From Albugo candida (Eukaryota > Oomycota > Peronosporomycetes > Albuginales > Albuginaceae): a DNA stretch of 64,000 nt. The notes below the pieces were generated by a model. The model searched no databases. It saw only the letters and a program-made list of their open reading frames with translations, and was not told where the DNA came from. The DNA is taken from contig CAJNAR010000157.1 of the NCBI GenBank assembly GCA_905220665.1, positions 310,001 to 374,000 of the forward strand, written 5' to 3'. This document shows, piece after piece, positions 21,645 through 32,880 of this stretch. Made by a program: the position numbers and the translations under genes. Within the stretch, counting starts at the first letter, position 1. Every line of letters starts with the position of its first letter.

Positions 21645-23897
21645 TCACTCTTGACCTTGACCAGCTGCCATGTAGATGGCCCAAGATCTTGAAAGGCCAT
21701 CGTCCAAAGCAACATTCTGCAATACTTTCAATGCGGTGACTTTGTCTACGCGGGCGTAATTTGCATACAGCAACGATAGCCAAGGATTTGTCAATTCGGG
21801 TGTTGTGACGATCGGAAGTTTCGAAAGAATAGAATTCCATTCTTCGCGGATGAAATTTGTCGTTCGAACATAATCGGTTATCGGTGTGATTGGAATCATT
21901 TGAATTCCGTGTATGCAATACTTCTCGCCGCTGAACCAAGTCGCGTAATCCAATTTATTCTCAAAAAAAATTCCAGATACTTTGTTTCCAATGAATTGAG
22001 CTGGTTGGACTTGATTGTCGGAATCCATGAGAAAATAGCTCTGAAGTGCTCGCGCATTCACTTTGATCAGTAATTTCCCCACTGCTTCCATTCGCAGGTC
22101 GCCGATACTGCCTCCATACAGATACATCGCGTATGCGAAATTAATTTCTTCCGAAGTACTTTCTTGATCTTTGCCATCCATTAACGGTGTCACTCCATGC
22201 GAAAATGAATGTCCTCGAAACCAGTCAAAATTGCGATATTTGGGAAAATAAGGATCGGCGGCGTTGGGGGTTGCAACATCACGAATTAGTAGTTTGATCA
22301 TCCTGTTCAGCTCGGGCAGTCTATTGTACGTTGGATAGAGGTAGTTGATGACTGCAGCGGTGTAGATCCAGTAGCCGTAATGGTAATGGTGATCATTGTA
22401 CACCGTGGTGCCATAATCGACGTCTATATTGTTCAGAACGATACCTTGTGAGCTGATGAGACCACCATATATTGTGTCGTATGCGATAGGATACTTCCAC
22501 GTATTGGCAATCATTGGAGTGATCACATTGACGAGCTTCATCAAGCAGCGACGCAATGGAGTGATGTCTGTACCCACAACATTAGGATCATTGGCCATCA
22601 GGCACAATGACGCGTACTTTTGTGCCAATTTGCCATTCGAGTAATAGCTTCCATCTATAGGAATTGTCCACGTCGCACTTATATCAGCAACAAGTCTGGA
22701 ATATAGACTTTGTGCTGACGCTGCACTAGCACTTGGTCGCGATTTGGAATAAAATGTGATTGGTATGGAAGAAGGCTCAAACAAGGACCATATTTTCGTC
22801 CTTCCTCGGGTGACGTAAGCAGACATGGGACCGTGTGTTGTTGACATCAGCTTCATCGACAAAAGCGCGGTCACTTGAGCACTGGCTGATGTATCAATCG
22901 ATCCGACCTGATGAGGATGTGCAAATTGCAGCAAGCCATTGGTGCAAGTTCCACTAGTAGACCATGTGAAGGTATACGCGCTATCGGATGTTACATCGAC
23001 GTCGCCACCTGTGACGATACAGTCCTCGTAGTGATCGTAGACTGCAACTGGTGCTCCCTCATTGACAACGGCCACTCTCAGCTGCCCGTTATATTTATCC
23101 TTGGCAATTAGCGTATTTCCATTGCTTCCGATTGCCAATGTCAATACACAGCTGGAATCTATAGCACCAGAACTTGCACAAATCGAATACAAAATCCACT
23201 TGTACCCATTCACTGTTTCCACGTAAAAGCGCGTATCCGTCCAAACAGATCCGGGAGATGCTCTTTTCTCGTTGATTTTATGTATGCTGGTGCTCAAAGT
23301 CAATCGCGGAGTTGCCAGTAGATAAGACACTGTAAAGTACGCCATACCCGACACAATATCCGACTCCATTAGACCATTTGGACTAGCATCTGATCGTAAC
23401 TGAACGGTAGCGCCTGCATCGGACCAGTCTACAACTTCAAAATACGGCGGAATTGTCTGATTATCAAATTCCACAGCGGAAAACTGCAATTCTTTTTCAG
23501 CACTATGCAAGAAAAATCTGACTGCGCCCGGATTCGAATACGAGTCTGAATACGCACGCGATCGAAAAGGATACGTTAGAGAAATACCAGTGCTATTAGT
23601 GGCGAAGGACGATGCGCTCGTATCGATGCGAACTGCATAAGGATTTGGCCAAACGGGTGGAGGGACATCGGAACATGTGATCAAGTTGGCCCACCATCGA
23701 TTGGTCGGAATCGCTCGACTTAATGTTTTGGCGGTGCCTCCGACATGTTTGGGTGGACAAAGCTCATACAATCCGTTTGTGTACGCGACCAGCGAGCTTG
23801 GAGGGATCAAGGATCCAGTCTCCCAAGTGTCACCATGAGTGGAGCGTGAATACAGCAGCAACAGCACGCTTTTGCAGTATACAGCAGCAATTTTCAT
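21645..23897 (-). CDS. GH81 endo-beta-1,3-glucanase, copy 1, secreted
   Basis: Single exon of 750 aa from the ATG at 23897; the frame is open further upstream without another suitable ATG. The first 22 residues (MKIAAVYCKSVLLLLYSRSTHG) look like a cleaved signal peptide. GH81 hallmarks are PTNRWWANL near the N-terminus, YNDHHYHYGYWIY carrying the conserved Asp-His cluster, RNFDWFRGHSFSHG, and DGKDQESTSEEINF with the acidic catalytic pair. It should cleave internal beta-1,3-glucan bonds. In oomycetes, whose walls are beta-glucan rich, that suggests wall remodelling, though action on other glucans is possible. It is divergent from the SIG1-like gene and related to a second GH81 gene at 28.3 kb. 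Confidence 0.92.
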   Translation of the reverse strand: MKIAAVYCKSVLLLLYSRSTHGDTWETGSLIPPSSLVAYTNGLYELCPPKHVGGTAKTLSRAIPTNRWWANLITCSDVPPPVWPNPYAVRIDTSASSFATNSTGISLTYPFRSRAYSDSYSNPGAVRFFLHSAEKELQFSAVEFDNQTIPPYFEVVDWSDAGATVQLRSDASPNGLMESDIVSGMAYFTVSYLLATPRLTLSTSIHKINEKRASPGSVWTDTRFYVETVNGYKWILYSICASSGAIDSSCVLTLAIGSNGNTLIAKDKYNGQLRVAVVNEGAPVAVYDHYEDCIVTGGDVDVTSDSAYTFTWSTSGTCTNGLLQFAHPHQVGSIDTSASAQVTALLSMKLMSTTHGPMSAYVTRGRTKIWSLFEPSSIPITFYSKSRPSASAASAQSLYSRLVADISATWTIPIDGSYYSNGKLAQKYASLCLMANDPNVVGTDITPLRRCLMKLVNVITPMIANTWKYPIAYDTIYGGLISSQGIVLNNIDVDYGTTVYNDHHYHYGYWIYTAAVINYLYPTYNRLPELNRMIKLLIRDVATPNAADPYFPKYRNFDWFRGHSFSHGVTPLMDGKDQESTSEEINFAYAMYLYGGSIGDLRMEAVGKLLIKVNARALQSYFLMDSDNQVQPAQFIGNKVSGIFFENKLDYATWFSGEKYCIHGIQMIPITPITDYVRTTNFIREEWNSILSKLPIVTTPELTNPWLSLLYANYARVDKVTALKVLQNVALDDGLSRSWAIYMAAGQGQE

Positions 23898-24396
23898 ACT
23901 AGCAAATGTCAGCAATGCTCCTAAGAATGGAGATTTGAAAGTGGGCAATTCAACGCTCCTTTTCCTACGCAATGTGTGATTGGACGGGAGCCAAGAAACG
24001 CCTTTTTAGTGCATTTTGCATATATTTATTACATAAACTCGTTCAGACGCGATGAAATTCTCCTTTGTTTTCCTACATTTTATTTCATACTTGTGCAAGG
24101 AGAATTGTCAGAGTTTATCCACATGCGGTACGTGTCAGCAAAAGCGCAGTCACGTCGATCGACGTACGCTCCAACAAGCCTCACTTTCAATGGCTTGTGC
24201 ATGGTGCGAATATCGCAGCTGTATTTGGTGGATGACGTTCAGTGAGATTTGAAGGTCGCACATGAAAGGTCTCGTCGCCTGTGATCCGGAAGAGTCGGAG
24301 AAATTTATTTACCGAAACTGCTTTGTCACACCCACAATAGCGACGTCATTCCCATTGTGGTGTTCCTGCTGTCATTTGTATTGTTTTGAGGTGAAC
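23898..24396. promoter_or_regulatory. divergent promoter region, GH81 copy 1 and SIG1-like gene
   Basis: About 500 bp separate the outward-facing ATGs of the two secreted-protein genes, so both promoters should lie here. Open frames extend upstream of both chosen ATGs but begin at non-ATG or weak sites without secretory character. I recognise no specific element. Confidence 0.35.
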
Positions 24397-26175
24397 ATGG
24401 CGCATCGGGGAAGCAGAGTGTACCTGGGCATCTTGATATTGATGTTATTGCTGGCATTCGTCAATTCAGAATGCCCTAATGGATGTTCAGGGAATGGTGA
24501 TTGTATGGCCAGAGATATGTGCAATTGTTACAAGAATTATCAGGGCAATGATTGTTCCGATCGCACGTGCGGATTTGGGTATGCACATGTCGATACACCA
24601 AAAGGAGACATCAATTTTGACCAAAATCGAATGACGACCGGTTGGATCCTGCAGAATTCCCATCAAGCACCAGCCAAAACATATGAATATTTTTATCCCA
24701 ATGCCAAGGTGGATGAAGCTCATTTCTACCTCGAATGTTCGAACAAAGGCATTTGTGATCGATCCATGGGACTTTGTAAATGTTTTGATGGTTTTGAAGG
24801 TAGTGCTTGTCAGCGTACTTCATGCCCCAACAAATGTAATGGACATGGTACTTGTGAAAGCCTGCGAGAACTTGGGATAAAAGCAGGTGGAACCTTGTTT
24901 GGGAAAGGCACAATTGCAGGCGCAGTTAGCTATGACCTGTGGGATGCCAATTCAACGTATGGCTGCCTGTGTGACCCAGGGTTCTTTGGACCAGACTGTT
25001 CCAAGCGATCTTGCAAGGTTGGCATCGATCCGCTATATCTTGGCACCTATACGGCCATATTGGAGACGTTTTTTGTGCACGCGTATCTTGATAGCTCAAT
25101 AACGACCTTTCCTTCTGGGGCTTGGATTCGACTTCTTGTGTTCGACTATAGTGGTGACTCGTACATCACCAGCAAAATTCCAATCGTTGATGAAGCTGTT
25201 GGAGCGGCAAATCAAGCTGCCAATGCTGCAGCCTTCGTCACTGCACTAAAGAACGTACCAAATCTATCATTTGCAAATGTCATTTGCGAATCGCAAGGTG
25301 TTGGAAGCTTCCTGGCGGGTTTCAAGTCACTACGAGCAGGAAGTAGCGTAACGCTTGGTGCATCAGTCGTATGTCAATACATTGATAATCCAGGCAAATC
25401 CAGACTTCCAAAAGTATATGACTATTCATTCGGGACGGTTTCTCCAAACTTGCAATTCGTTAAAGTGGTCACCACGACTCAACAAGGGAGTAATCACGAT
25501 TGGTTTACGTCCAAAAGCACAGCTGTCGTCAGTTCGATTACTAGTGGCACAGCTGTTACATTGAGCACGGATCCTGGTGCTGGAACAACGGCTTTATTTC
25601 CACAGAGTGGGATGTTCTTGATCAAGCTTGGAGCGAACATTGTGACAGTGAGCGCGATCGGAAGTGCGACAACATTCACACTTCAGTATCCATTGACACA
25701 GCCACTCAGTTCCAGTGATAAAATCATCTTCTTGGAACCAACGGCTACTTTAATTGTGACAGAGATTACCACACCACTACTAGCAGTTGCTGTCGGTGAT
25801 ACTGAATTCACGTACGATATCACAACCAACACAGACCCAAACTTGTCCAAAGGCGATCGATTGTTTTATATGAACCAATTCTTCTGGGTCCGTGGAAAGT
25901 ATGTGACGACGGTAACTCCCGGTAGTGGAAGTCCTTATGATGTCGCACATTATACGCTGGACTCTCCATTTGGTGGGAACTCTGATACTGGGGATAGCGG
26001 TGCTGCGGGCACAAAGGTGCTGAAGGTGACCGAGCCAACGACCAAGACGGGAACGTATACGTATGTATCGGAATGCTCGGGTCGGGGACTCTGCACCTAT
26101 GACACTGGAATTTGTGCGTGTTTCAAAGGATACACAAACGACAACTGCAATACGCAGAATGTCTTGGCCATGTAA
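24397..26175 (+). CDS. SIG1/mastigoneme-like secreted EGF-repeat protein
   Basis: Single exon of 592 aa from the ATG that gives a clean signal peptide (hydrophobic LGILILMLLLAFVNS). A frame-compatible ATG 135 bases upstream would bury this signal internally and was not chosen. Three N-terminal EGF-like repeats follow (CSGNGDC, CSNKGICDRSMGLCKC and CNGHGTC...CLCDPGFFGPDC), then about 300 residues rich in Thr/Ser/Val beta-strands, then a last EGF repeat (CSGRGLCTYDTGICACF) at the C-terminus. The spacing CSNxGxCDRxxGxCxCxxGFxGxACQRxxCP is what I recall for stramenopile SIG1/Ocm1 proteins, linked to tripartite flagellar hairs and diatom sexual induction. Role in zoospore mastigonemes is inference. 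A GTAAGT overlapping the stop could hint at an alternative C-terminus. Confidence 0.75.
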   Translation: MAHRGSRVYLGILILMLLLAFVNSECPNGCSGNGDCMARDMCNCYKNYQGNDCSDRTCGFGYAHVDTPKGDINFDQNRMTTGWILQNSHQAPAKTYEYFYPNAKVDEAHFYLECSNKGICDRSMGLCKCFDGFEGSACQRTSCPNKCNGHGTCESLRELGIKAGGTLFGKGTIAGAVSYDLWDANSTYGCLCDPGFFGPDCSKRSCKVGIDPLYLGTYTAILETFFVHAYLDSSITTFPSGAWIRLLVFDYSGDSYITSKIPIVDEAVGAANQAANAAAFVTALKNVPNLSFANVICESQGVGSFLAGFKSLRAGSSVTLGASVVCQYIDNPGKSRLPKVYDYSFGTVSPNLQFVKVVTTTQQGSNHDWFTSKSTAVVSSITSGTAVTLSTDPGAGTTALFPQSGMFLIKLGANIVTVSAIGSATTFTLQYPLTQPLSSSDKIIFLEPTATLIVTEITTPLLAVAVGDTEFTYDITTNTDPNLSKGDRLFYMNQFFWVRGKYVTTVTPGSGSPYDVAHYTLDSPFGGNSDTGDSGAAGTKVLKVTEPTTKTGTYTYVSECSGRGLCTYDTGICACFKGYTNDNCNTQNVLAM

Positions 26176-26375
26176 GTGACCAGCATGTACATCAATATAA
26201 GCGTTTTAGGTGCATTGTGTTGGAGACACTTTTGTCTTGAGCACGCGATAAGTCATTATAACGGTTTTTGTCGCAAAAATAAGTCGTGTGCATGAAGAGA
26301 GCTTGTACTAGCCAGATTTTTGTCGTGCTTCCACACGTGTACATCCATTGATAAAAATCCCAATCGGATTGAATT

Positions 26376-27578
26376 ATGAAAAACATTTTTGGAAAGGAAC
26401 AAATGAGACCCCAAACGTGTCCAGCAGTCCTGCCGGATGACAATTTCGCTCGCTTGAATACACGACATTTGAGGATTTCATGTTCAGGTATCGCTAGATT
26501 TGATGAAAAAGCATCTACTCGAAAGTCTCAATGGTCCCCACGAAGACGCCGCCATCCGCTGCATATTGCTCCATTAATCGTCAGTCCGATTACAAATCAA
26601 ATAAGAGCTGAGCAACTTTTCAACGAACTCGCATTGCCACGAAATAATAGAACTGATGTCAAAAATGCGGTCGGGGCGCTTGTTAGAGACAATCAGAGTC
26701 GGAGGAACGGCATGACAAAGTTACAGCGATCGTTTGATTCTGAAACTATTTGTTTGAACAAAGACAGCAGCATACTGGACATAGCGACCGAAGATCTCGA
26801 TACCACGCTTCGAGAAGTGCGAAATGCTCTACTTTTGATATTTTTGACTAGTTTCACTATCTCAATCGACCTCAGATGGATCACGTTTTGCATCAGTTAA
26901 ACGAATGGAAATCATGGCGTACAAAGACATTAGCTGCCAGCAATCACAAGGTAGCCATTAGTAGATGATCGAAAATAACCTGGCTTGTCAACATCGTTGT
27001 GAATCGTTAGGATGATAGCACAACTGGGAACAATGTGGAGCAGGAAATCATCTCCCTGACGCAGGAGGAAGATTCTCTTTTGCAGGGCCTCAAAGTGCGT
27101 ATGTGTGAGCTGAAATAACTCCAAATCGTTCTTATCATGAAGTACACAGGAACGACATCGAAAGCGACAATCAGTTCATGCCAAATTTGAAGAGCTGCTT
27201 CGAGACTCGTGGAAGCATGTACGTAACCCTCGTCTGATTTCTCAGAGAATGATTTTTCGTGGAATAGGACCAAATCGCAATTTCTCGAGCCAATACCGCA
27301 TTGACGACGTCATCGCCTGCACAATTGCATCAATTAGAAGCAGAAGTGTTCGATCTTGATGTCGAAAAAATCAAATCGGAAAAGAAACATCAAGTGCTTT
27401 GGGATTTAGAAGGAGCCAATGAATCGCTAGGTTCATTCGTCAACGTTGTACTACGTTTTGTCAATCCACTAAGGACACTTCTGTTCTAGATTTCCAGCTT
27501 GTAGACGTAGAAGCGTATTCTTCCGAACTCGATCTTGTTCTGGCGCAATTCGCTTCCGCTGACTTAAATTCAAGTTGA
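26376..27578 (+). CDS. uncharacterised coiled-coil protein
   Basis: Six exons keep phase throughout: 26376-26816, 26876-26950, 27011-27094, 27150-27218, 27268-27430 and 27490-27578, giving 306 aa. The first ~140 residues are basic and low in recognisable structure. The rest is helical, with heptad-like stretches (EQEIISLTQEEDSLLQGL, KFEELLRDSW and QLHQLEAEVFDLDVEKI). I do not recognise a family. The size and acidic C-terminal helices could fit a cytoskeletal or centrosomal adaptor, but that is only a guess. The start could also be the Met ten codons in. Confidence 0.65.
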
Positions 27579-28313
27579 GTGTTGACAACAGCGGATGATT
27601 CAACACATGAGAATTAGAGCATCAAGTTAATTCAAGTACGCCATAAAAACAGGGTGGTATCGTCAAACGAAGAAAAACTGTTGTGCAATTTCGGTAGTAG
27701 AGTCGTTTGTTTCCATAGTGGAAGAAATGTTGAGAAAAAAGAAGAGCTGAAAAAGGACAATGCACACTCAAGTCTTCCCTTCTAAAATCTTTGATTGGAC
27801 CAAGACTTTACGTGAACGAAGAGAAACTGAGCACACTTCTCACCACACTTTAGTCATTCGATACGGAACCGAAATTAAGCTGACATGATTTTCTCTTATT
27901 ATTATATTACAACGACCGACTGTGAGGATGGGTAATGGGTACCATATGGAAATACTGTCGGGGTTGTACAAAAACGGAGCATGATGACAGGGTTGCGTTG
28001 TCTAGTGCCCAAAAACTTCGTGACCTTGCTTTTGATTCTCCAATACAACTTCGAAGTTTGTAAAATAATTGCGAATGTATCACGACCCCAGCGACTAAAT
28101 CACCCTCCCTTTCTTGCGACACTGGCTACCAAAAAATACATGGTAGTCGTCGTTGATCAATGTACGCTCTTCGATTTGATTTCCTGTGTGGATGGACTGG
28201 GTCACTGGTTGCTTGTTGCATAACGTAATTGACGGATCCTCATTCTTGAATTTGCAAGACACCCAACGAGCACGAGAGACGCAAGATCGGGCACACAGAT
28301 CAAAGCAGTCATA
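27579..28313. other. intergenic stretch upstream of GH81 copy 2
   Basis: About 735 bp with no supported gene; it should hold the promoter of the downstream GH81 gene. A small minus-strand frame at 27907-28122 has no features of interest. Confidence 0.45.
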
Positions 28314-30530
28314 ATGAAAAATGCGATTTCTTGCCTCAGTTTTGCCCTAGCGGTTTGCAAAGACTCTCGAGTGTTTGCTCAAGAAATGAATGCAACCGGT
28401 GATGCTGGCTTACCCCCCATGTCATTGATAAAGTCAACGGATGCGATGCAAAGTCTTGTACCACCCAAATTTGTCGATCCCAATATTCGCCAAAAACGAG
28501 CCATTCCGACAAATGCGTGGTGGGCAAATCTTATTGCTTACGATAAATCCAACGTCGTCCAGCCCGCCTGGTCCAATCCGTTCTCGATCTCAATTATAAT
28601 CGATCGAGCACCATTCGGAATCGCGTTGAATTATCCTTACGCTCGTCGATTCACAGGTGGATCATCGGGAAACAACGGTGCTGTCAAGTTCTACTCCCAC
28701 GGGCTTGTCAAAGATGCGATTTTCGGTGCTATAGAGTTTTCTGGGCAACCAAAGTTCCTAGTGACTGACTGGTCCGACCTTGGATGTACACTGGAACTAT
28801 CAACCTCTTCTGATTGCAAAATTGTGTCTGATATTCTGTCGGGAATGGCATATGGAACGTACAGATACACAAATTTGACTCCAAAACTGACCATGAGTAC
28901 AGCGATAATCTCGTTGAATGGAGAAGGACCTGGAACAGTAACTACGTCCAGACTGGAAATATCCTTGAACAATGGACAAAAATGGATCGTATATTCTCTA
29001 TCCAGCGAAGGAACTGTGGAAGAGCCAATAACTTGGACATGTGAAGATGGAACGAACGTACGAGCGTCTTCCGTATTTAATGGAATCATCCGTGCATCTC
29101 TACTTGTTGGTGAAAATGGTAATCCTGAGGTCTCTGCAGCTCTAGATCGGTATCGAACTTGTATTCCAATAAGCGGCACAGTCGATATTCCAGATGATAC
29201 GTCCTACAGTCTCGAATATAAAACAATGGGTGATTGTGGCGGAGGCTTGCTACATTACGGCCAGCAGCATCATGTGGATTCCATTGATATGTCTTCTATA
29301 ACAGCAGTTACCGGCATGACTAGCAATTCTGCCACTAGAGGTCCAATGCAGGCTTTGGCTACAAATTGTCGAGAAGATTCTTGTCAATGGAAATTTTTTG
29401 AAACGCAGGAAACCGCAACAGATATCTTCCCACCACGAGGTGTCTCTACTTCTCTCACAAGCCAGCACCGTTTAATGGAGAAATTGCGCCAAGACATAGA
29501 AGCACAGTGGTCTGTGCCTTTAGGAGGCAGTTATTACTTTAACGGTAAACTTGTCCAAAAATACGCCTCATTGTGCATCGTCGCAAGTGACGAGAATGTG
29601 GTAGGATCCGACTCGGCTTTGCTTCAAACTTGTTTGGGAAAACTACGCGAAGTGATGCAGCCTTATCTGACAAATTCCTGGACCAATGAACTCGTCTATG
29701 ATGTGATCTACGGTGGTATTGTGAGTTCAGAAGGCTTTAAAAGGAAGGACGCTGGGGCCGATTTCGGTAACTCCATGTACAACGATCATCATTTCCATTT
29801 TGGATACTGGCTGTACACGAGTGCCATCATCATCCAATTGGACCCAAAATGGGAAAGAATAGACGAGCTCAAGACGATGTCGAATTTGTTGGCGTATGAT
29901 GTGGCAAATTGTGTTGCAAATGACGCTAATTATCCCCGTTTTCGTAATTTCGATTGGTTCCGAGGCCATTCGTATTCGCATGGTGCCACGTCGTTAGGAG
30001 ACGGAAAGGATCAAGAAAGTAGTTCCGAGGATATAAACTTCTCGTTTGGGCTTTACTTGTATGGGAAAGCTAGCGCAAACCCTCTTTTCGAACGAATCGG
30101 ACGCGTGATGACCCGACTCAATACTCGAGCCGTTAAAATGTATTTCTTGATGCAAGACGGAAATACGATTCATCCTTCCAATTTCATCGCAAACAAAGTA
30201 ACCGGTATTATTTTCGACAATAAGGCGGATTATGCGACTTGGTTCAGCCCGGAAAAGTACTCGATTCATGGAATTCAAATGCTGCCAGTCAGCCCGCAGA
30301 CTGAACTTGTACGAACAAAACCATTCGTACAGCAGGAATGGGAGCAAGTGTTATCTCGAGAACCGATTGTACGCAACGAAAACATCGACAACACTTGGTT
30401 GTCGTTGCTCTACTTGAACTACGCTCAACTGGATCCTAACCGTGCCATGGAAGTTCTGGAACGTGCAGCTATGGACGATGGATTAACCCGTACTTGGGCT
30501 CTTTATATGTCGGCATCATATGCTGTGTAG
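28314..30530 (+). CDS. GH81 endo-beta-1,3-glucanase, copy 2, secreted
   Basis: Single exon of 738 aa. The N-terminus MKNAISCLSFALAVCKDSRV is consistent with a signal peptide cut near FAQ. Domain landmarks match copy 1: PTNAWWANL, GSYYFNGKLVQKYASLC, YNDHHFHFGYWLYT, RNFDWFRGHSYSHG and DGKDQESSSEDINF. The ends also match closely (WLSLLYLNYAQLD...DDGLTRTWALYM). The two GH81 proteins are clearly paralogous but well diverged, so the duplication is old. The two genes lie on opposite strands about 4.4 kb apart with two unrelated genes between them. Expected activity is endo-1,3-beta-glucan hydrolysis outside the cell. Confidence 0.93.
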   Translation: MKNAISCLSFALAVCKDSRVFAQEMNATGDAGLPPMSLIKSTDAMQSLVPPKFVDPNIRQKRAIPTNAWWANLIAYDKSNVVQPAWSNPFSISIIIDRAPFGIALNYPYARRFTGGSSGNNGAVKFYSHGLVKDAIFGAIEFSGQPKFLVTDWSDLGCTLELSTSSDCKIVSDILSGMAYGTYRYTNLTPKLTMSTAIISLNGEGPGTVTTSRLEISLNNGQKWIVYSLSSEGTVEEPITWTCEDGTNVRASSVFNGIIRASLLVGENGNPEVSAALDRYRTCIPISGTVDIPDDTSYSLEYKTMGDCGGGLLHYGQQHHVDSIDMSSITAVTGMTSNSATRGPMQALATNCREDSCQWKFFETQETATDIFPPRGVSTSLTSQHRLMEKLRQDIEAQWSVPLGGSYYFNGKLVQKYASLCIVASDENVVGSDSALLQTCLGKLREVMQPYLTNSWTNELVYDVIYGGIVSSEGFKRKDAGADFGNSMYNDHHFHFGYWLYTSAIIIQLDPKWERIDELKTMSNLLAYDVANCVANDANYPRFRNFDWFRGHSYSHGATSLGDGKDQESSSEDINFSFGLYLYGKASANPLFERIGRVMTRLNTRAVKMYFLMQDGNTIHPSNFIANKVTGIIFDNKADYATWFSPEKYSIHGIQMLPVSPQTELVRTKPFVQQEWEQVLSREPIVRNENIDNTWLSLLYLNYAQLDPNRAMEVLERAAMDDGLTRTWALYMSASYAV

Positions 30531-30792
30531 ATAGAAACGTTCATGAGGCTGAGATGTTAAATGTTTTGCCGTTTTCTACCGTCGATAAAAATCATAATAG
30601 CGCTATTTTGTGATCAGACTCTTACATTGCTTTTTGGCTTTTTTTCGATATAATTCGCCAGTGTGATTGCATCTTCTAATTGGTTTAATACTGTACGCTA
30701 AGTCCAAAGTTCGCTTTTTCTTTCTCTTTGTGGTTCATTGATTCTTAACCAACCTCAAGATCGCGCAAATCCTTCATTTTTGATTTAGCAAC

Positions 30793-32773
30793 ATGATGAT
30801 GGTACCTCGCATCAAACTGATAGCTCGTCACATTCGAGTGCTAATTTCAATGCTTTATCGTGTGCTGTCTCTCTAGCAACCGCAAATCATCCTGCTCAAA
30901 GAAGGCACAGATACCAGCCAGGGCAAAGCACAACTTATCAGTAATATCAACGCATGCCAAGCCATCATGGAATCCGTACGAACCACGCTGGGGCCTTTGG
31001 GAATGGATAAGCTCATCCACGCAAATAATAAGGTACAATTGCTTTATTGTAAGGGTGAGGAGGGGGAGTGATGTAGTCCACTCGTGTCTCTGTAGACGAC
31101 GATATCGAATGATGGAGCGACGATAATGACTCTTTTGGATGTTGTCCATCCGGCGGCCAAGACACTTGTCGATATTTCTTTGTCTCAAGACGCCGAAGTT
31201 GGAGACGGAACTACTTCTGTCGTGCTTCTCGGCGCTGAGTTTTTGAAACAGAGCAAGTCATTTATTGAAGATAATATGCATCCACAAACGATCATCAAGG
31301 TTCTAATGATTTAGCCAGTGCGCATTTGTGCAACATTCTGACGTTTTGAATGTTCGGACAGAGTTATCGTAAAGCCTGTCAGCTCGCTGTGCAAAGGATA
31401 AAAGATATTGCAGTCCGAATTGATGAAACGGACGAAGAAAGTAAACGACAAATGTTGGAACGTGTTGCTGGAACAGCTCTCAATTCAAAGCTTATCGCTC
31501 GTCACAAACCTTTTTTCACGCCGATGGTACGAGGTCTCGTTTTCACGTTACCAAAATTCATACTGGAATGATGCTTGACTAGATTGTGGATGCCGTCCTC
31601 AGTTTGGATAAGGATTTGGACATTAGTATGGTTGGCATTAAGAAAGTGTCGGGTGGCTCTGTAACAGAATCTTTTCTCGTCCAAGGTGTTGCTTTCAAGA
31701 AAACTTTTTCATATGCGGGTTTTGAGCAGCAACCGAAAACATTTGTGGATCCCAAGATTCTTCTTCTGAATGTTGAGTTGGAATTGAAGTCGGAAAAGGA
31801 GAATGCTGAGATACGTATCGACGATCCTGAAAAGTATCAGTCGATTGTTGATGCTGAATGGAACATCATATACGAAAAGCTGGATCTTTGCGTCAAATCT
31901 GGAGCACAAATCATCTTATCAAAGCTACCGATCGGTGATCTTGCTACACAATATTTCGCAGACAGAGGACTCTTTTGTGCCGGTCGAGTGGCACAAGACG
32001 ACATGGAGCGCACCTTACGAGCTACAGGAGGGGTTCTTCAAACGTCTGTGAATGATATGACTTGCTCTATTCTGGGTTCTTGTGGCCGCTTCGAAGAGCG
32101 TCAAGTAGGTGGTGAACGCTACAATATCTTTATGGAGTGTCCTGAAGCCAAAAGTGCCACAATTGTCCTTCGCGGAGGAGCGGATCAATTCATCGAAGAA
32201 GCACACCGTTCCGTCCATGACGCATTGATGGTTGTAAAGCGAGCTGTAACTTCATTCACGATCGTACCCGGCGGAGGCGCCATTGAGATGGAGATATCTC
32301 GTCATCTACACAAGCATGCGCGCACAATCGAGGGGAAAATGCAGCTGTTGATCAATGCGTACGCGAAAGCATTTGAAATCATTCCACGTCAGATTTCAGA
32401 CAACGCCGGACACGATTCCACGGGTATACTGAATCAGTTGCGTCAGATGCATTCCAAAGACTCGGATGAAGGTAAATGGTACGGAGTGGATATCAATTCC
32501 GGTGGAGTTTGTGACACTTACAAATCACACGTGTGGGAGCCTGCAGCCAACAAAATCAATTCTATCGCAGCAGCAACTGAAGCGGCTTGTCTTATCTTAT
32601 CCGTCGACGAGACCGTGCGAAATCCAAAGTCGGAGCAGCCTGAAGCGACTGGCGGAGGCCAACCAATGAGTGCAGCAATGGGAGGACGAGGAATGGCTGG
32701 AATGGGCATGGCTCCAGGAGGTAGAGGTCTCGGACGTGGTGTTCGTGCCTTCCGCGGGAAAGGAGGTGCTTAG
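30793..32773 (+). CDS. CCT7: T-complex protein 1 subunit eta (CCT7)
   Basis: Five exons: 30793-30801, 30877-31032, 31096-31299, 31362-31526 and 31583-32773, giving 574 aa. The first coding exon is nine bases, encoding Met-Met-Met, followed by a 75-nt intron. The next exon begins [16 protein letters not shown], the standard CCT7 N-terminus. Chaperonin motifs present: [28 protein letters not shown], the nucleotide-site loop [26 protein letters not shown] and the glycine-rich tail of eta. It is one of eight paralogous ring subunits folding actin and tubulin in the cytosol. The tail ([16 protein letters not shown]) is Gly/Arg rich as in other CCT7s. The gene ends 107 bp before the malic enzyme start. 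Confidence 0.96.
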
Positions 32774-32880
32774 CTTTAATCAATGGAAGAAAGCTTCTCG
32801 TGTTCTTACTGCATGCGCATTCATTTTCAACCAATCACATAATGACACCATTTTCAACCAATCTGAGAAGATTTAGTTCT

